Below, piece by piece: positions 17,213 to 25,460 of a stretch of 43,138 bases of DNA. The notes beneath the pieces are model-generated. The model was given only the letters and a program-made list of their open reading frames with translations. It had not been told where the DNA came from and did no database searches. Source of the DNA: Bryobacterales bacterium (GTDB lineage Bacteria > Acidobacteriota > Terriglobia > Bryobacterales > Bryobacteraceae); assembly GCA_027459465.1 (NCBI GenBank), contig DAIDIH010000135.1, positions 1 to 43,138 of the forward strand, read 5' to 3'. Position 1 is the first letter of the stretch. Every line of letters starts with the position of its first letter. A program made the translations under genes and the position numbers.

Positions 17213-18666
17213 CCGCCTTCCCCTCCGATGTGGCCTCCTGGAGCGTAAGCCAAATCGAAAGCGGCCTCCGCGAAAAACAAGTCAGCGCCGCTGAAATCGC
17301 CACCGCCGCCCTCAAATTCGCCGAAGCAGAAAACCCGAAAACCAACGCCTATCTCGAGTTCTGCGGCGAGCGCGCCATGGCCGCCGCCCGCACGGTGGAT
17401 CGGCAACTCGCCGCCGGCGCTGACCCCGGCCCCCTCGCCGGCGTCCCCGTCGCCATCAAAGACGTCATCATGACGCGCGGCGTCCGCTCCACCTGCGCCT
17501 CCCGCCTCCTCGAACGCTTCGTCCCGCCCTACGACGCCACCGCCGTCGAACGCCTCGAACGCGCCGGCGCGCTCGTCCTCGGCAAAACCAACTGCGACGA
17601 GTTCGCCATGGGCTCCTCCAACGAAAACTCCGCCTTCGGCCCCGTGCGCAATCCCCACGACCCCGAGCGCGTCCCCGGCGGCTCCAGCGGCGGCTCCGCG
17701 GCCTGCGTCGCCCAAGGCACCGCCGTCGTCTCCCTCGGCTCCGACACCGGCGGCTCCATCCGCCAGCCCGCTTCCTTCTGCGGCGTCGTCGGCGTCACCC
17801 CAACCTACGGCCGCGTCTCCCGCTACGGCCTCGCCGCCTTCGCCAGTTCCCTCGATCACATCGGCCCCTTCGGCCGCTCCGTCCACGACGCCGCCCTCGT
17901 CCTCCAGGCCATCGCCGGCCGCGACGCCCACGACGCCACCTCTTCCGCCGCGCCTGTCCCAAACTACCTCGCCGCCCTCGGCCACGACGTCAAAGGCAAG
18001 CGCATCGGCCTGCCGAAAGAATACTTCGAAGGCCTGCCCGCCGAAACCGGCGACCTCATCGCCCGCGGCGTCGAAACACTGAAAAAACTCGGCTGCGACG
18101 TCCGCGAAATCAGCCTCCCCAACACCGAATACGCCGTCGCCTGCTACTACATCATCGCCACCGCCGAAGCCAGCTCCAACCTCGCCCGCTACGACGGCGT
18201 CCGCTACACCATCCGCGCCACCAACGCCAACACCCTCGCCTCCATGTACCGCGCCACCCGCGGCCAGGGCTTCGGCGACGAGTGCAAGCGCCGCATCATG
18301 CTCGGCACCTACGTCTTGAGCCACGGCTACTACGACGCCTACTACGTAAAAGCCCAGCGCGTCCGCTCCCTCATCGCCCGCGACTTCGCCCAGGCCTTCG
18401 AACAGGTCGACTCGATCGTCGCTCCCGTCAGCCCCTCGCCCGCCTTCAAACTCGGCGAGAAAATGGGCGACCCCATGCAAATGTATCTTTCCGATATCTA
18501 CACCATCACCGGCGACCTCGCCGGCGTCCCCTGCATGAGCGTCCCCTGCGGCAACACCCCCGCCGGCCTGCCCGTCGGCATGCAGATCTTCACCCGCCAC
18601 TTCGACGAGGCGGGTATGTTCCAACTCGCCGCCGCCTTCGAGCGCTCCGGCGGCGCCGCCGGTTGA
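17209..18666 (+). CDS. gatA: Asp/Glu-tRNA amidotransferase subunit GatA
   Basis: Amidase-signature subunit that releases ammonia from glutamine or asparagine. The 485-residue length is normal. The Ser-cisSer-Lys triad is present: Lys84 in VAIKDV, Ser159 in PGGSSGGSAA and Ser183 in TGGSIRQPAS. Its start overlaps the gatC stop by ATGA. gatB, the kinase subunit that receives the ammonia, is not in the window, so it must lie elsewhere, as is common outside Firmicutes. Confidence 0.97.
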   Translation: MTAFPSDVASWSVSQIESGLREKQVSAAEIATAALKFAEAENPKTNAYLEFCGERAMAAARTVDRQLAAGADPGPLAGVPVAIKDVIMTRGVRSTCASRLLERFVPPYDATAVERLERAGALVLGKTNCDEFAMGSSNENSAFGPVRNPHDPERVPGGSSGGSAACVAQGTAVVSLGSDTGGSIRQPASFCGVVGVTPTYGRVSRYGLAAFASSLDHIGPFGRSVHDAALVLQAIAGRDAHDATSSAAPVPNYLAALGHDVKGKRIGLPKEYFEGLPAETGDLIARGVETLKKLGCDVREISLPNTEYAVACYYIIATAEASSNLARYDGVRYTIRATNANTLASMYRATRGQGFGDECKRRIMLGTYVLSHGYYDAYYVKAQRVRSLIARDFAQAFEQVDSIVAPVSPSPAFKLGEKMGDPMQMYLSDIYTITGDLAGVPCMSVPCGNTPAGLPVGMQIFTRHFDEAGMFQLAAAFERSGGAAG

Positions 18667-18729
18667 GCGGACTCCCACTTGCGCTCCCTCGCCCCAAGGC
18701 GACACAGTAGTTAGTCAGAAGGAGAAAAC

Positions 18730-19341
18730 ATGGCATTCACACTTCCCCCGCTTCCCTACGCGCACGACGCGCTCGAGCCCTACATCGACAAAATGACGAT
18801 GGAGATCCATCACGGCAAGCACCACGGCGCCTATGTCGCCAATCTCAATAAAGCCCTCGAACAGGCTCCCGACCTGCAATCGAAAACCGTCGAGGAACTC
18901 CTCGCCAACAACTGCGCCATCGTCCCCGACCCCATCCGCACCGCGGTCCGCAACAACGGCGGCGGTCACATCAATCACTCGATGTTCTGGACCATCATGA
19001 AACCCGGTCCCGCCTCCGCGCCCACCGGCGACCTCGCCTCCGCCATCAACTCCACCTTCGGCAGCTTCGACGCCTTCAAGGAAAAATTCAACGGCGCCGC
19101 CGCCACCCGCTTCGGCTCCGGCTGGGCCTGGCTCGTCTCGGCCAACGGTAAGCTCGATATCTACTCCACCGCCAACCAGGACTCGCCCGTCATGGAAGGC
19201 AAGTTCCCCGTCATGGGCCTCGACGTCTGGGAGCACGCTTACTACCTCAAGTATCAGAACCGCCGGCCCGAATACATCGGCGCCTGGTGGAACGTCGTCA
19301 ACTGGGAAGCCGTCGCCGCGCGCTTCCACTCCATCAAGTAA
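18730..19341 (+). CDS. sodA: Superoxide dismutase, Fe/Mn family (Mn-like)
   Basis: A 203-residue cytoplasmic dismutase that converts superoxide to oxygen and hydrogen peroxide. Metal ligands are His27 (MEIHHGKHH), His83 (INHSMFW), Asp165 and His169 ([10 protein letters not shown]). Gly residues at 77-79 and Gln150 in TANQDSP resemble manganese rather than iron enzymes; a cambialistic enzyme is possible. AAGGAG 6 nt before the ATG is a strong ribosome-binding site. No signal peptide is present. Confidence 0.96.
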   Translation: MAFTLPPLPYAHDALEPYIDKMTMEIHHGKHHGAYVANLNKALEQAPDLQSKTVEELLANNCAIVPDPIRTAVRNNGGGHINHSMFWTIMKPGPASAPTGDLASAINSTFGSFDAFKEKFNGAAATRFGSGWAWLVSANGKLDIYSTANQDSPVMEGKFPVMGLDVWEHAYYLKYQNRRPEYIGAWWNVVNWEAVAARFHSIK

Positions 19342-19363
19342 AGCCGCGCTGATTCCGCCCACG

Positions 19364-20329
19364 ATGCCCGCGGTCCTGGAGCTTCGTAACGTCTCCAAAC
19401 ACTTCCCCGGCCACACCGCCGTGGAGCAGGTTTCGTTTGAGGCGCCCAGGGGCGAACTCTTCTCGCTCCTGGGCCCCTCGGGCTGCGGCAAAACCACAAC
19501 GCTGCGCCTCATCGCCGGCTTCGAATCCCCCACCACCGGCGAAATCTTCTTAAACGGCGAACCCGTTCACTCGCTGCCTCCCTACCGCCGCAACGTCTCC
19601 ACCGTCTTTCAAAACTACGCCCTCTTTCCGCACCTCACCGTCCGCGCCAACATCGAGTTCGGCCTCCGCCGCGGCAAGGTCCCGCCCGATCTCGCCTCCC
19701 GCGTCGCCAAAGTCATCGAACTCGTCCGTCTCGCCGGCAAGGAATCCCGCTACCCGCACCAGATGTCCGGCGGCGAAAAACAGCGCGCCGCCCTCGCCCG
19801 CTCGCTCGTCCTCGCCCCCGAAGTCCTCCTGCTCGACGAACCTCTCTCCGCCCTCGATCCCAACCTCCGCAAACAGGTCCGCGCCGAACTGCAGCACCTC
19901 CAGCGCCGCGTCGGCATCACCTTCCTCTTCGTCACGCACGATCAGGAAGAAGCTCTCTCCGTCTCGGACCGCATCGCCGTCATGAATGCCGGCCGCATCG
20001 AACAAATCGGCGCCCCGCGCCAACTCTATCTCCAGCCCCGCACCCGCTTCGTCGCTTCGTTCTTAGGCGAAGTAAATTGGATCGACGGCTTCGGCCTCCG
20101 CCCCGAATCCATCCGCGTCTCCCGCCATCGCCCCGATTCCTCGCTCCCCACCCGCGAAGCCACCGTCCTCCGCGCCAACTTCCTCGGCAACCGCATTCAG
20201 CTCGAAACCCGCTCCGCATCCGGCGACCCCGTCATCGCCGAAGTCCCTCGCCTCGACGCCGCCTTCTCCTCCGGCGACCCCGTCCATCTCTGGTGGCAGC
20301 CCTCCGACGAGCTCCGCTTTGCCGAGTAA
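19364..20329 (+). CDS. potA: Polyamine ABC transporter ATP-binding protein PotA
   Basis: A 321-residue ATPase. Walker A is GPSGCGKTT (about residues 37-45), the Q-loop follows in VFQNYALFPHLTV, the signature is MSGGEKQRAALARSL, Walker B is VLLLDEPLSALD and the switch histidine lies in FVTHDQEEAL. A short TOBE-like regulatory domain forms the C-terminus, somewhat shorter than in E. coli PotA. The gene begins 22 nt after sodA, so readthrough is possible. It is followed by overlapping potB, potC and potD. Confidence 0.94.
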   Translation: MPAVLELRNVSKHFPGHTAVEQVSFEAPRGELFSLLGPSGCGKTTTLRLIAGFESPTTGEIFLNGEPVHSLPPYRRNVSTVFQNYALFPHLTVRANIEFGLRRGKVPPDLASRVAKVIELVRLAGKESRYPHQMSGGEKQRAALARSLVLAPEVLLLDEPLSALDPNLRKQVRAELQHLQRRVGITFLFVTHDQEEALSVSDRIAVMNAGRIEQIGAPRQLYLQPRTRFVASFLGEVNWIDGFGLRPESIRVSRHRPDSSLPTREATVLRANFLGNRIQLETRSASGDPVIAEVPRLDAAFSSGDPVHLWWQPSDELRFAE

Positions 20330-21170
20330 CTCCGACCCTTCCTCCCGCCTCCGCCGTCTCTTCCTCGCCCCCTCCTGGGCCGTCCTCGTCTCGCTCATGG
20401 TCGCCCCGCTCGCGATCGTCCTCGCTTACAGCCTTCTTACCCGCTCCCCCTACGGCAGCATCGCAAAACCCTGGACCATCGATAACTACTCCCGCCTCGC
20501 CGACCCTCTCTACTTGGACATCTTCCTCCGCTCCGTCTCAGTCGCCGCCGCCGCCACCATCCTCTGCCTCTTACTCGGCTTCCCCCTCGCTCTCTTCATC
20601 TCCGGCGCCGGCAAACGCAAGAACCTCTATCTCACCCTCGTCATCCTCCCCTTCTGGACCAGCTTCCTCATCCGCACTTACTCCTGGATGTTCCTCCTCC
20701 GCGATACCGGACTCATTAACTCCATCCTCCTCCGCCTCGGACTCATCCACCAGCCCCTCCCGCTTCTCTATAACTACGGCGCCGTCCTCCTCGGCCTCGT
20801 CTACGGCTATCTCCCCTTCGCCGTCCTGCCTCTCTACGCCACTCTCGAACGCCTCGACCCCTCCCTGCTCGAAGCCTCCGCCGACTTAGGCGCCCGCCCC
20901 TGGCAAACGCTCCTCCGCGTCACGCTCCCCCTCGCCGCTCCCGGCTTCCTCGCCGCCTCCGTCCTTATCTTCATCCCTTGCCTCGGCGCCTATCTTACTC
21001 CCGACTTACTCGGTGGCGGCAAAACCGTCTTAATCGGCAACCTCATCAACAACCAATTCACCACCGCCCGCGACTGGCCCTTCGGCTCCGCCGCCTCGCT
21101 CGCGCTCATGGCCGTCGTCCTCGTTCTTCTCCTGCTCGGCCTCCGCCGCCGCGCTGAGGCGCTGCTATGA
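20319..21170 (+). CDS. potB: Polyamine ABC transporter permease PotB
   Basis: A 283-residue inner-membrane protein with six predicted helices. The EAA loop that contacts the ATPase is EASADLGARPWQTLLRVTLP. The WTSFLIRTYSWMFLL segment is characteristic of PotB-type permeases. The TTG start overlaps the end of potA by 11 nt; no better start matches the family's N-terminal cytoplasmic tail, so exact initiation is uncertain. It pairs with PotC to form the channel. Confidence 0.92.
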   Translation: MPSNSDPSSRLRRLFLAPSWAVLVSLMVAPLAIVLAYSLLTRSPYGSIAKPWTIDNYSRLADPLYLDIFLRSVSVAAAATILCLLLGFPLALFISGAGKRKNLYLTLVILPFWTSFLIRTYSWMFLLRDTGLINSILLRLGLIHQPLPLLYNYGAVLLGLVYGYLPFAVLPLYATLERLDPSLLEASADLGARPWQTLLRVTLPLAAPGFLAASVLIFIPCLGAYLTPDLLGGGKTVLIGNLINNQFTTARDWPFGSAASLALMAVVLVLLLLGLRRRAEALL

Positions 21171-21952
21171 AGCGCCTCCTCGCCCTTCGGTGGCTCCCCG
21201 TCTACTCGGCCGGCGCCTTCGCCTTCCTCTACCTGCCCCTGCTCGTCCTCGCCGCCTTCAGCTTCAACAGTTCGAAGTTCACCGTCTGGCAGGGCTTCTC
21301 CCTCCGCTGGTATCAGGCCGCCTTCGCCGACACCCAGTTATCCGAGGCCACCGTCAACAGCCTCATCATCGCCTTCACCGCCACCATCCTCTCCACCGCC
21401 ATCGGCGCCGCCTGCGCCTACGGCCTCTGGAAACGCACCAACCGCACCCTCCTCGGAGTCGTCTACCTGACCCTCGTCACCCCCGAAATCGTCACCGGCG
21501 TCTCCCTCCTCGCCTTCTTTGAGGCGATCTTCCGTTATCTCCACGCGCGCCTCGGCCTCCACACCGTCATCCTCGCCCACGTGGCCTTCTCCATCGCCTA
21601 CGTCGTCCTCGTCGTCCTCGCCCGCCTCCGCACCCTCGACGCCCGCCTCGAAGAAGCCGCCCTCGACCTCGGCGCCACCCCCTGGCAAGCCTTCCGCGAA
21701 GTTACCCTCCCTTCCATCCTTCCCGCCGTCGTCGCCGCCGCCCTCCTCGCCTTCACTGTCTCCTTCGACGACTACGTCATCACCAGCCTCGTCTCGGGCG
21801 TCGGCAGCGAAACCCTCCCCATGGTCATCTACGCCCTCGCCCGCCGCGGCGTCAACCCCGTCCTCAACGCCCTCTCGGCCATGATCTTCCTCGGCCTCGG
21901 CTCCCTCGTCCTGATTTCCCAGGCCCTCACCCGCCGCGCGGAGACAGAATGA
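21167..21952 (+). CDS. potC: Polyamine ABC transporter permease PotC
   Basis: The second permease subunit, 261 residues with six helices. The opening FLYLPLLVLAAFSFNSSKF and the EAA loop EEAALDLGATPWQAFREVTLP-type sequence are typical, as is SFDDYVITSLVSG near residue 200. It overlaps potB and potD by ATGA at each end, so translation is coupled across the whole transporter. Confidence 0.94.
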   Translation: MKRLLALRWLPVYSAGAFAFLYLPLLVLAAFSFNSSKFTVWQGFSLRWYQAAFADTQLSEATVNSLIIAFTATILSTAIGAACAYGLWKRTNRTLLGVVYLTLVTPEIVTGVSLLAFFEAIFRYLHARLGLHTVILAHVAFSIAYVVLVVLARLRTLDARLEEAALDLGATPWQAFREVTLPSILPAVVAAALLAFTVSFDDYVITSLVSGVGSETLPMVIYALARRGVNPVLNALSAMIFLGLGSLVLISQALTRRAETE

Positions 21953-22971
21953 CACGCCGCGACCTCCTCGCTGCGTCCGCCGCTCTCGCCGGCTGCGCCC
22001 GCGACCGCCGCCCCAACCTCAATATCCTCAACTGGTCCGCCTACATCGCCCCCGATACCATCCCCAAATTCGAAGCCGCCTTCGGCGTCCGCGTCCGCTA
22101 CTCGGTCTATGAAAGCAACGAAGAAATGTTCGCCCGCGTCGCCAGCGGCAACTCCGGCTGGGACATCGTCTTCCCCAGCGCCTCGTTCATCCCGCCCATG
22201 CTCGCCGAGGACTTACTCTCCCCCCTCGACCACCGCCTGCTCCCCAACCTCATCCACCTCGACCCGGCCTTCCAGCATCCCGTTCACGATCCCCAACTCC
22301 ATTGGTCCGTCCCCTACATGACCGGCGCCGCCGGCATTGTCTACAACCGCTCCCTCACCCCCGCACCCACCGCCTGGGCCAACCTCTGGGACGAACGCCT
22401 CCGCGGCCGCATCACCATGCTCGACGACCCCACCGATGTCTTCGGCGCCTGCCTCAAGCGCCTCGGCAAATCCGTAAACTCCGAAAACACCGCCGATCTC
22501 CGCGCCGCCGCCCGCCTCGCCATCGCACAAAAACCCCTCCTCCGCGCCTACATCAACGCCGAAGTCCGCGACCAACTCGTCAGCGGCGACGTCCTCGCCG
22601 CCCAGATGTGGGCCACCACCGCCCAACAAGCCATCGACGATTCCGATCGCGTCGCCTTCGTTTACCCGCGCGAAGGCTACCCCGCCTACCTCGACACCAC
22701 CGTCATCCTCCGGGAAAGCAGCCGGGCCGAACTCGCCCACCGCTTTCTCGATTTCCTCCTCCGCCCCGATATCGCCGCCGCTAACGCCCTCGCCTCCCGC
22801 ACCACCACCACTAACCTCGCCGGCCGCCAACTCCTCCCCGCCGCCTTCCGCGACAACCCCACGCTCTACCCGTCCCCCGCCGTCGCCGCCCTCGGCGAAC
22901 TCGAAATCGCCCTCCGCCCCGAAACCCTCCGCCTCCGCGACCGCCTCTGGACCGAAATTAAATCCGCTTGA
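21949..22971 (+). CDS. potD: Polyamine-binding lipoprotein PotD
   Basis: A 340-residue extracytoplasmic solute-binding protein. The N-terminus MTRRDLLAASAALAGC has twin arginines and a lipobox ending at Cys16, so it is probably a membrane-anchored lipoprotein. The mature part starts LNILNWSAYIAPDTIPKFE, with the Trp and Tyr that bind polyamines in PotD, and has VPYMTGAAGIVYNR and DDPTDVFGACLKRLG in the expected places. Specificity between putrescine and spermidine cannot be read from sequence. It is the last gene of the operon, before the hairpin at 22998. Confidence 0.93.
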   Translation: MTRRDLLAASAALAGCARDRRPNLNILNWSAYIAPDTIPKFEAAFGVRVRYSVYESNEEMFARVASGNSGWDIVFPSASFIPPMLAEDLLSPLDHRLLPNLIHLDPAFQHPVHDPQLHWSVPYMTGAAGIVYNRSLTPAPTAWANLWDERLRGRITMLDDPTDVFGACLKRLGKSVNSENTADLRAAARLAIAQKPLLRAYINAEVRDQLVSGDVLAAQMWATTAQQAIDDSDRVAFVYPREGYPAYLDTTVILRESSRAELAHRFLDFLLRPDIAAANALASRTTTTNLAGRQLLPAAFRDNPTLYPSPAVAALGELEIALRPETLRLRDRLWTEIKSA

Positions 22972-22997
22972 TGCTGCTTCCGGCCCCCAAAAATCAA

Positions 22998-23041
22998 ATC
23001 GCGCATGCCAGCTACCCCTTGAGGGGCGCGGCATGCGCGAT
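22998..23041. terminator. Strong hairpin between potD and the lysine-rich gene
   Basis: A perfect 12-bp stem, ATCGCGCATGCC (22998-23009) with GGCATGCGCGAT (23030-23041), encloses a second small CCCC/GGGG stem. On the minus strand the hairpin is followed by TTTGATTTTTGG, giving a Rho-independent terminator for the lysine-rich gene. On the plus strand it ends the potABCD transcript but has no U-tract. The two converging transcripts probably share it. Confidence 0.8.
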
Positions 23042-23070
23042 AAAAATCCCGTAAATCGGAAGCGAAAGGC

Positions 23071-23217
23071 TTACTTCTTTTCTTCCTTTGCCTTCTTCGC
23101 CTTCTTGGCCTTCTTGGCCTTCTTCTTGCCCGTCGTGGCGGTGCTGTTCTGCGCGAAAACGCTCGTCGCGCCCATTACGAGCGACAGGCCGAGCATGAGG
23201 GTCATCAGCTTCTTCAT
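23071..23217 (-). CDS. Exported lysine/alanine-rich mini-protein
   Basis: A 48-residue protein. Residues 1-22 form a textbook signal peptide (MKKLMTLMLGLSLVMGATSV, cleavage after FA before QNS). The mature 26 residues are Ser/Thr-rich for about seven residues, then run GKKKAKKAKKAKKAKEEKK, a tandem KKA repeat and the most basic stretch in the window. AGGAG 9 nt before the ATG and the terminator just downstream show a complete small gene. Function unknown; binding to acidic cell-surface polymers or nucleic acid is a guess from charge. Confidence 0.8.
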   Translation of the reverse strand: MKKLMTLMLGLSLVMGATSVFAQNSTATTGKKKAKKAKKAKKAKEEKK

Positions 23218-23372
23218 TCTGGCTTTCTCCTTGGTGGTCTGTAGCCCATCGGACTACGTTCCCATCATGCCAGCGCTCCATGAACCAAGCCTTAAGGGAC
23301 TATTAAAAACACTTCATCTCGCTCAAATTCCCACACCTCCTCCCCAGCAGCGCTAAACTGAAGTTTCCAGAC

Positions 23373-24728
23373 ATGTTTCTCGCCGCACTCCTGCTTTCCA
23401 CCACACCTGCCGCGTGGGTGCCGGCTCGCTGGACCTCCTCGGACACCGCTTCCCTCGACCTCCTCAAGCCCACCCCCGTCAACTGCCTCCTCGTCGAACA
23501 CGATAAGTGGTCCAAGCCCTTCGCCTCCGCCGCCGCCAAGCAAGGCGTCGCGGTTCTCGGCGTCGTCCGCCCGGGCCCCTCCGCGCTTGACCAGGCCCGC
23601 GAGGCTGTCAACCTCGGCCTCACCGGCGTTGTCCTCGAAGGCGATTTCCCGGACCGCATCTCCCACGCCCTCGCCGACTCGAAAATCACCACCGTCCAAC
23701 TCTCCCCCCGCGCTAAAATGCGCTTCGACGCCTCGGAGCCCATCGTCGGCACCGACCAGGGCATCTGGCCCGGCGTCGAGGTCCAAAAGGACGGCCAGGC
23801 CAAGTCCGCCCCCAGCGGCGCACCCTGGATCGACACCAACACCGGCTTCCTCCGCTTCGTCCACGCCCTCACCTCCTCCACCATCTGGATCGCCAACCTC
23901 CCGCCGCCCAACACCGTCATCCCCACCAACCGCTACCTGCAAACCATCGGCGACGCCGCCATGAGCGGCGCCCGCTGGGTCGTCTCCCTCGATGACGATC
24001 TCGACAAACGCCTCCTCGCCCGTGACCCCAAAGCCCTCGCCGCCTGGGCGCAAATCGGCCAGTGCCTCCAGTTCTACGAAGACCACCCCGCCTGGCGCTC
24101 CTATCAGCCCCGCAGCGACCTCGGCATCGTTGAAGGCGTCTCCAGCGGCGCGCTCCTCTCGGGCGGCATCCTCGACATGATCGCCGTCAAACACACCCCC
24201 GTCCGCCCGCTCCCCGCCTCCACCGTCTCCCCCGGTTCGATGAAAGGCCTCACCATGGCCGCCGACGTCGACCCCTCTTCGCTCACCCCGGCTCAGCGCG
24301 CCGCGCTCGCAGCCTTCACCCGCTCCGGCGGCACCCTCCTGAACGCCCCTCCAGGCTGGAAGTTCGTCCTGCCGAAAAACGGCGACATCGTCCTCGACGC
24401 CAGCTCCCTCCAGCAACTCGACGAAATCTGGAAAGAACTCAACTCCCTCACTGGCCGCCAGAACCTCGGCGCGCGCCTGTTCAACGTCTCCACCATGATC
24501 TCCAACCTCGTCCAGGCGCCCTCCGGCTCCCCCGTCCTGCTTCACCTCGTCAACTACTCCGACTTCCCCGTCGAATCCATCACCATCCACCTGCTCGGCA
24601 CGTTCCATCACGCCCGTCTCCTGATGCCCGGCCAGAAGCCCATCGAACTGCAGCCCTACGCCGTCGAGGAAGGCACCGGCGTCGATATCGACAAAATGGA
24701 TTCCGTCGCCGCCCTCGAACTCGATTAG
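23373..24728 (+). CDS. Secreted glycosidase-like protein, unknown substrate
   Basis: A 451-residue protein with a short signal peptide (about residues 1-13). Residues 15-240 look like an alpha/beta barrel. A segment near 255-330 (MIAVKHTPVRPLP through LTPAQRAALAAFTRSGGTLL) resembles the glutamine-amidotransferase-like trimerisation domain of GH42-type enzymes. The end (VLLHLVNYSDFPVESITIHL) resembles their C-terminal beta domain. No catalytic acid pair could be assigned, so it may be an inactive or unusual member. A TAAACT -10-like hexamer lies at 23354-23359. Confidence 0.6.
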   Translation: MFLAALLLSTTPAAWVPARWTSSDTASLDLLKPTPVNCLLVEHDKWSKPFASAAAKQGVAVLGVVRPGPSALDQAREAVNLGLTGVVLEGDFPDRISHALADSKITTVQLSPRAKMRFDASEPIVGTDQGIWPGVEVQKDGQAKSAPSGAPWIDTNTGFLRFVHALTSSTIWIANLPPPNTVIPTNRYLQTIGDAAMSGARWVVSLDDDLDKRLLARDPKALAAWAQIGQCLQFYEDHPAWRSYQPRSDLGIVEGVSSGALLSGGILDMIAVKHTPVRPLPASTVSPGSMKGLTMAADVDPSSLTPAQRAALAAFTRSGGTLLNAPPGWKFVLPKNGDIVLDASSLQQLDEIWKELNSLTGRQNLGARLFNVSTMISNLVQAPSGSPVLLHLVNYSDFPVESITIHLLGTFHHARLLMPGQKPIELQPYAVEEGTGVDIDKMDSVAALELD

Positions 24729-24784
24729 CCCTCGCGGCCGTCGGCCCGCTGCGCCCATCGGTCAATCCTCAAGCTCCCGCCCGC

Positions 24785-24790
24785 TATGAT
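24785..24790 (+). promoter_or_regulatory. -10-like element TATGAT
   Basis: TATGAT lies 7 nt before the preferred ATG at 24798, the same spacing seen at 15364 and 27041. A start inside it (24786) would give four more residues but overlaps the promoter element. No convincing -35 hexamer. Confidence 0.4.
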
Positions 24791-24797
24791 GGGGGAG

Positions 24798-25229
24798 ATG
24801 CCTGCCGCCAATCCCGCGCCGGATATGATCGACCAGCAGCTCACCCTGCTCCGCAACGGCCTCCTGCGGTTGCATAAGCGCCTCCTCGATTCCGAAGCCG
24901 CCTTCTACGACCACGAAGTCCGCCGCATCGAATCCCCCGGCCAACTCCTCGACCTCGCCCTCAACCACCCCACCTTCGCCTGGCTCCGCGAACTCTCCCA
25001 ACTGATCGTCCGCATCGACGAAACCATCGACGCCCGCGAACCCGTCACCAACGCCGAAGCCGGCATGCTCATCCGCACCTCCCGCGCCCTCCTCTCCCCC
25101 GCCGAATTCGGCGACGGCTTCCAGCGCCGCTACTTCGAAACCTTCCAACGCGACCCCGACGCCGTCATCGCCCACTCCGAAATGATGAAGGTCCTCGCCG
25201 AAATCGCCCGCCTCGGCCAGGCCGCATGA
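24798..25229 (+). CDS. Conserved-looking helical protein, unknown function
   Basis: A 143-residue soluble protein, predicted almost wholly alpha-helical: IDQQLTLLRNGLLRLHKRLLD near the start, then LLDLALNHPTFAWLRELSQL and a C-terminal helix after PDAVIAHSEMMKVL. No signal peptide or membrane segment. Its stop overlaps the ATG of the next small frame (ATGA). An ATG at 24786 would extend the N-terminus by four residues. No family recognised. Confidence 0.65.
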   Translation: MPAANPAPDMIDQQLTLLRNGLLRLHKRLLDSEAAFYDHEVRRIESPGQLLDLALNHPTFAWLRELSQLIVRIDETIDAREPVTNAEAGMLIRTSRALLSPAEFGDGFQRRYFETFQRDPDAVIAHSEMMKVLAEIARLGQAA

Positions 25230-25387
25230 AACCCTCCGGCACGGTCGAACCGGCTCTGCTCGACGCGCCCGAAGATGATGAGGTTGGCGAACGGATGACT
25301 ATCCTTAGGCGGCAAGCCATCGAAGCCTCATACACCGGCTACTACAACTCCACCACCGGTGACGACGCCGCGGAGCAGCGCCCCTAA
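25226..25387 (+). pseudogene. Antitoxin fragment, relic paralogue of the MazEF antitoxin
   Basis: A 53-residue frame. From its internal Met, MTILRRQAIEASYTGYY aligns with MTIRQRQAIETAYADYY of the intact antitoxin at 26266 (residues 44-60), and the match continues through DDAAEQ against DDEVAQ. About half of roughly 28 residues are identical. The preceding 23 residues do not match the antitoxin N-terminus, and no toxin follows. It probably remains from an older toxin-antitoxin locus whose 5' part and toxin were lost. It is fused by ATGA to the gene before it, so it could still be translated. Confidence 0.6.
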
Positions 25388-25460
25388 GTTGCCCCGCCCC
25401 GAGAACCAGTGATAGACTCGTCCCCATTCGAGGGTTGAAACCGACCCCCCGAACCGTCTC

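Noticed and set aside
17020..18705. A 561-codon minus-strand frame opposite gatA
   Set aside because: Gly/Val/Ala/Asp-rich low-complexity shadow, with no motifs.
23080..23125. Short tandem repeat of CTTCTTGGC units
   Set aside because: Explained as the KKA codons of the lysine-rich protein on the minus strand, not an independent repeat array.
23012..23281. An 89-codon minus-strand frame overlapping the lysine-rich gene
   Set aside because: It is another frame of the same DNA, highly charged, and lacks a signal peptide or ribosome-binding site; the 48-residue frame has both.
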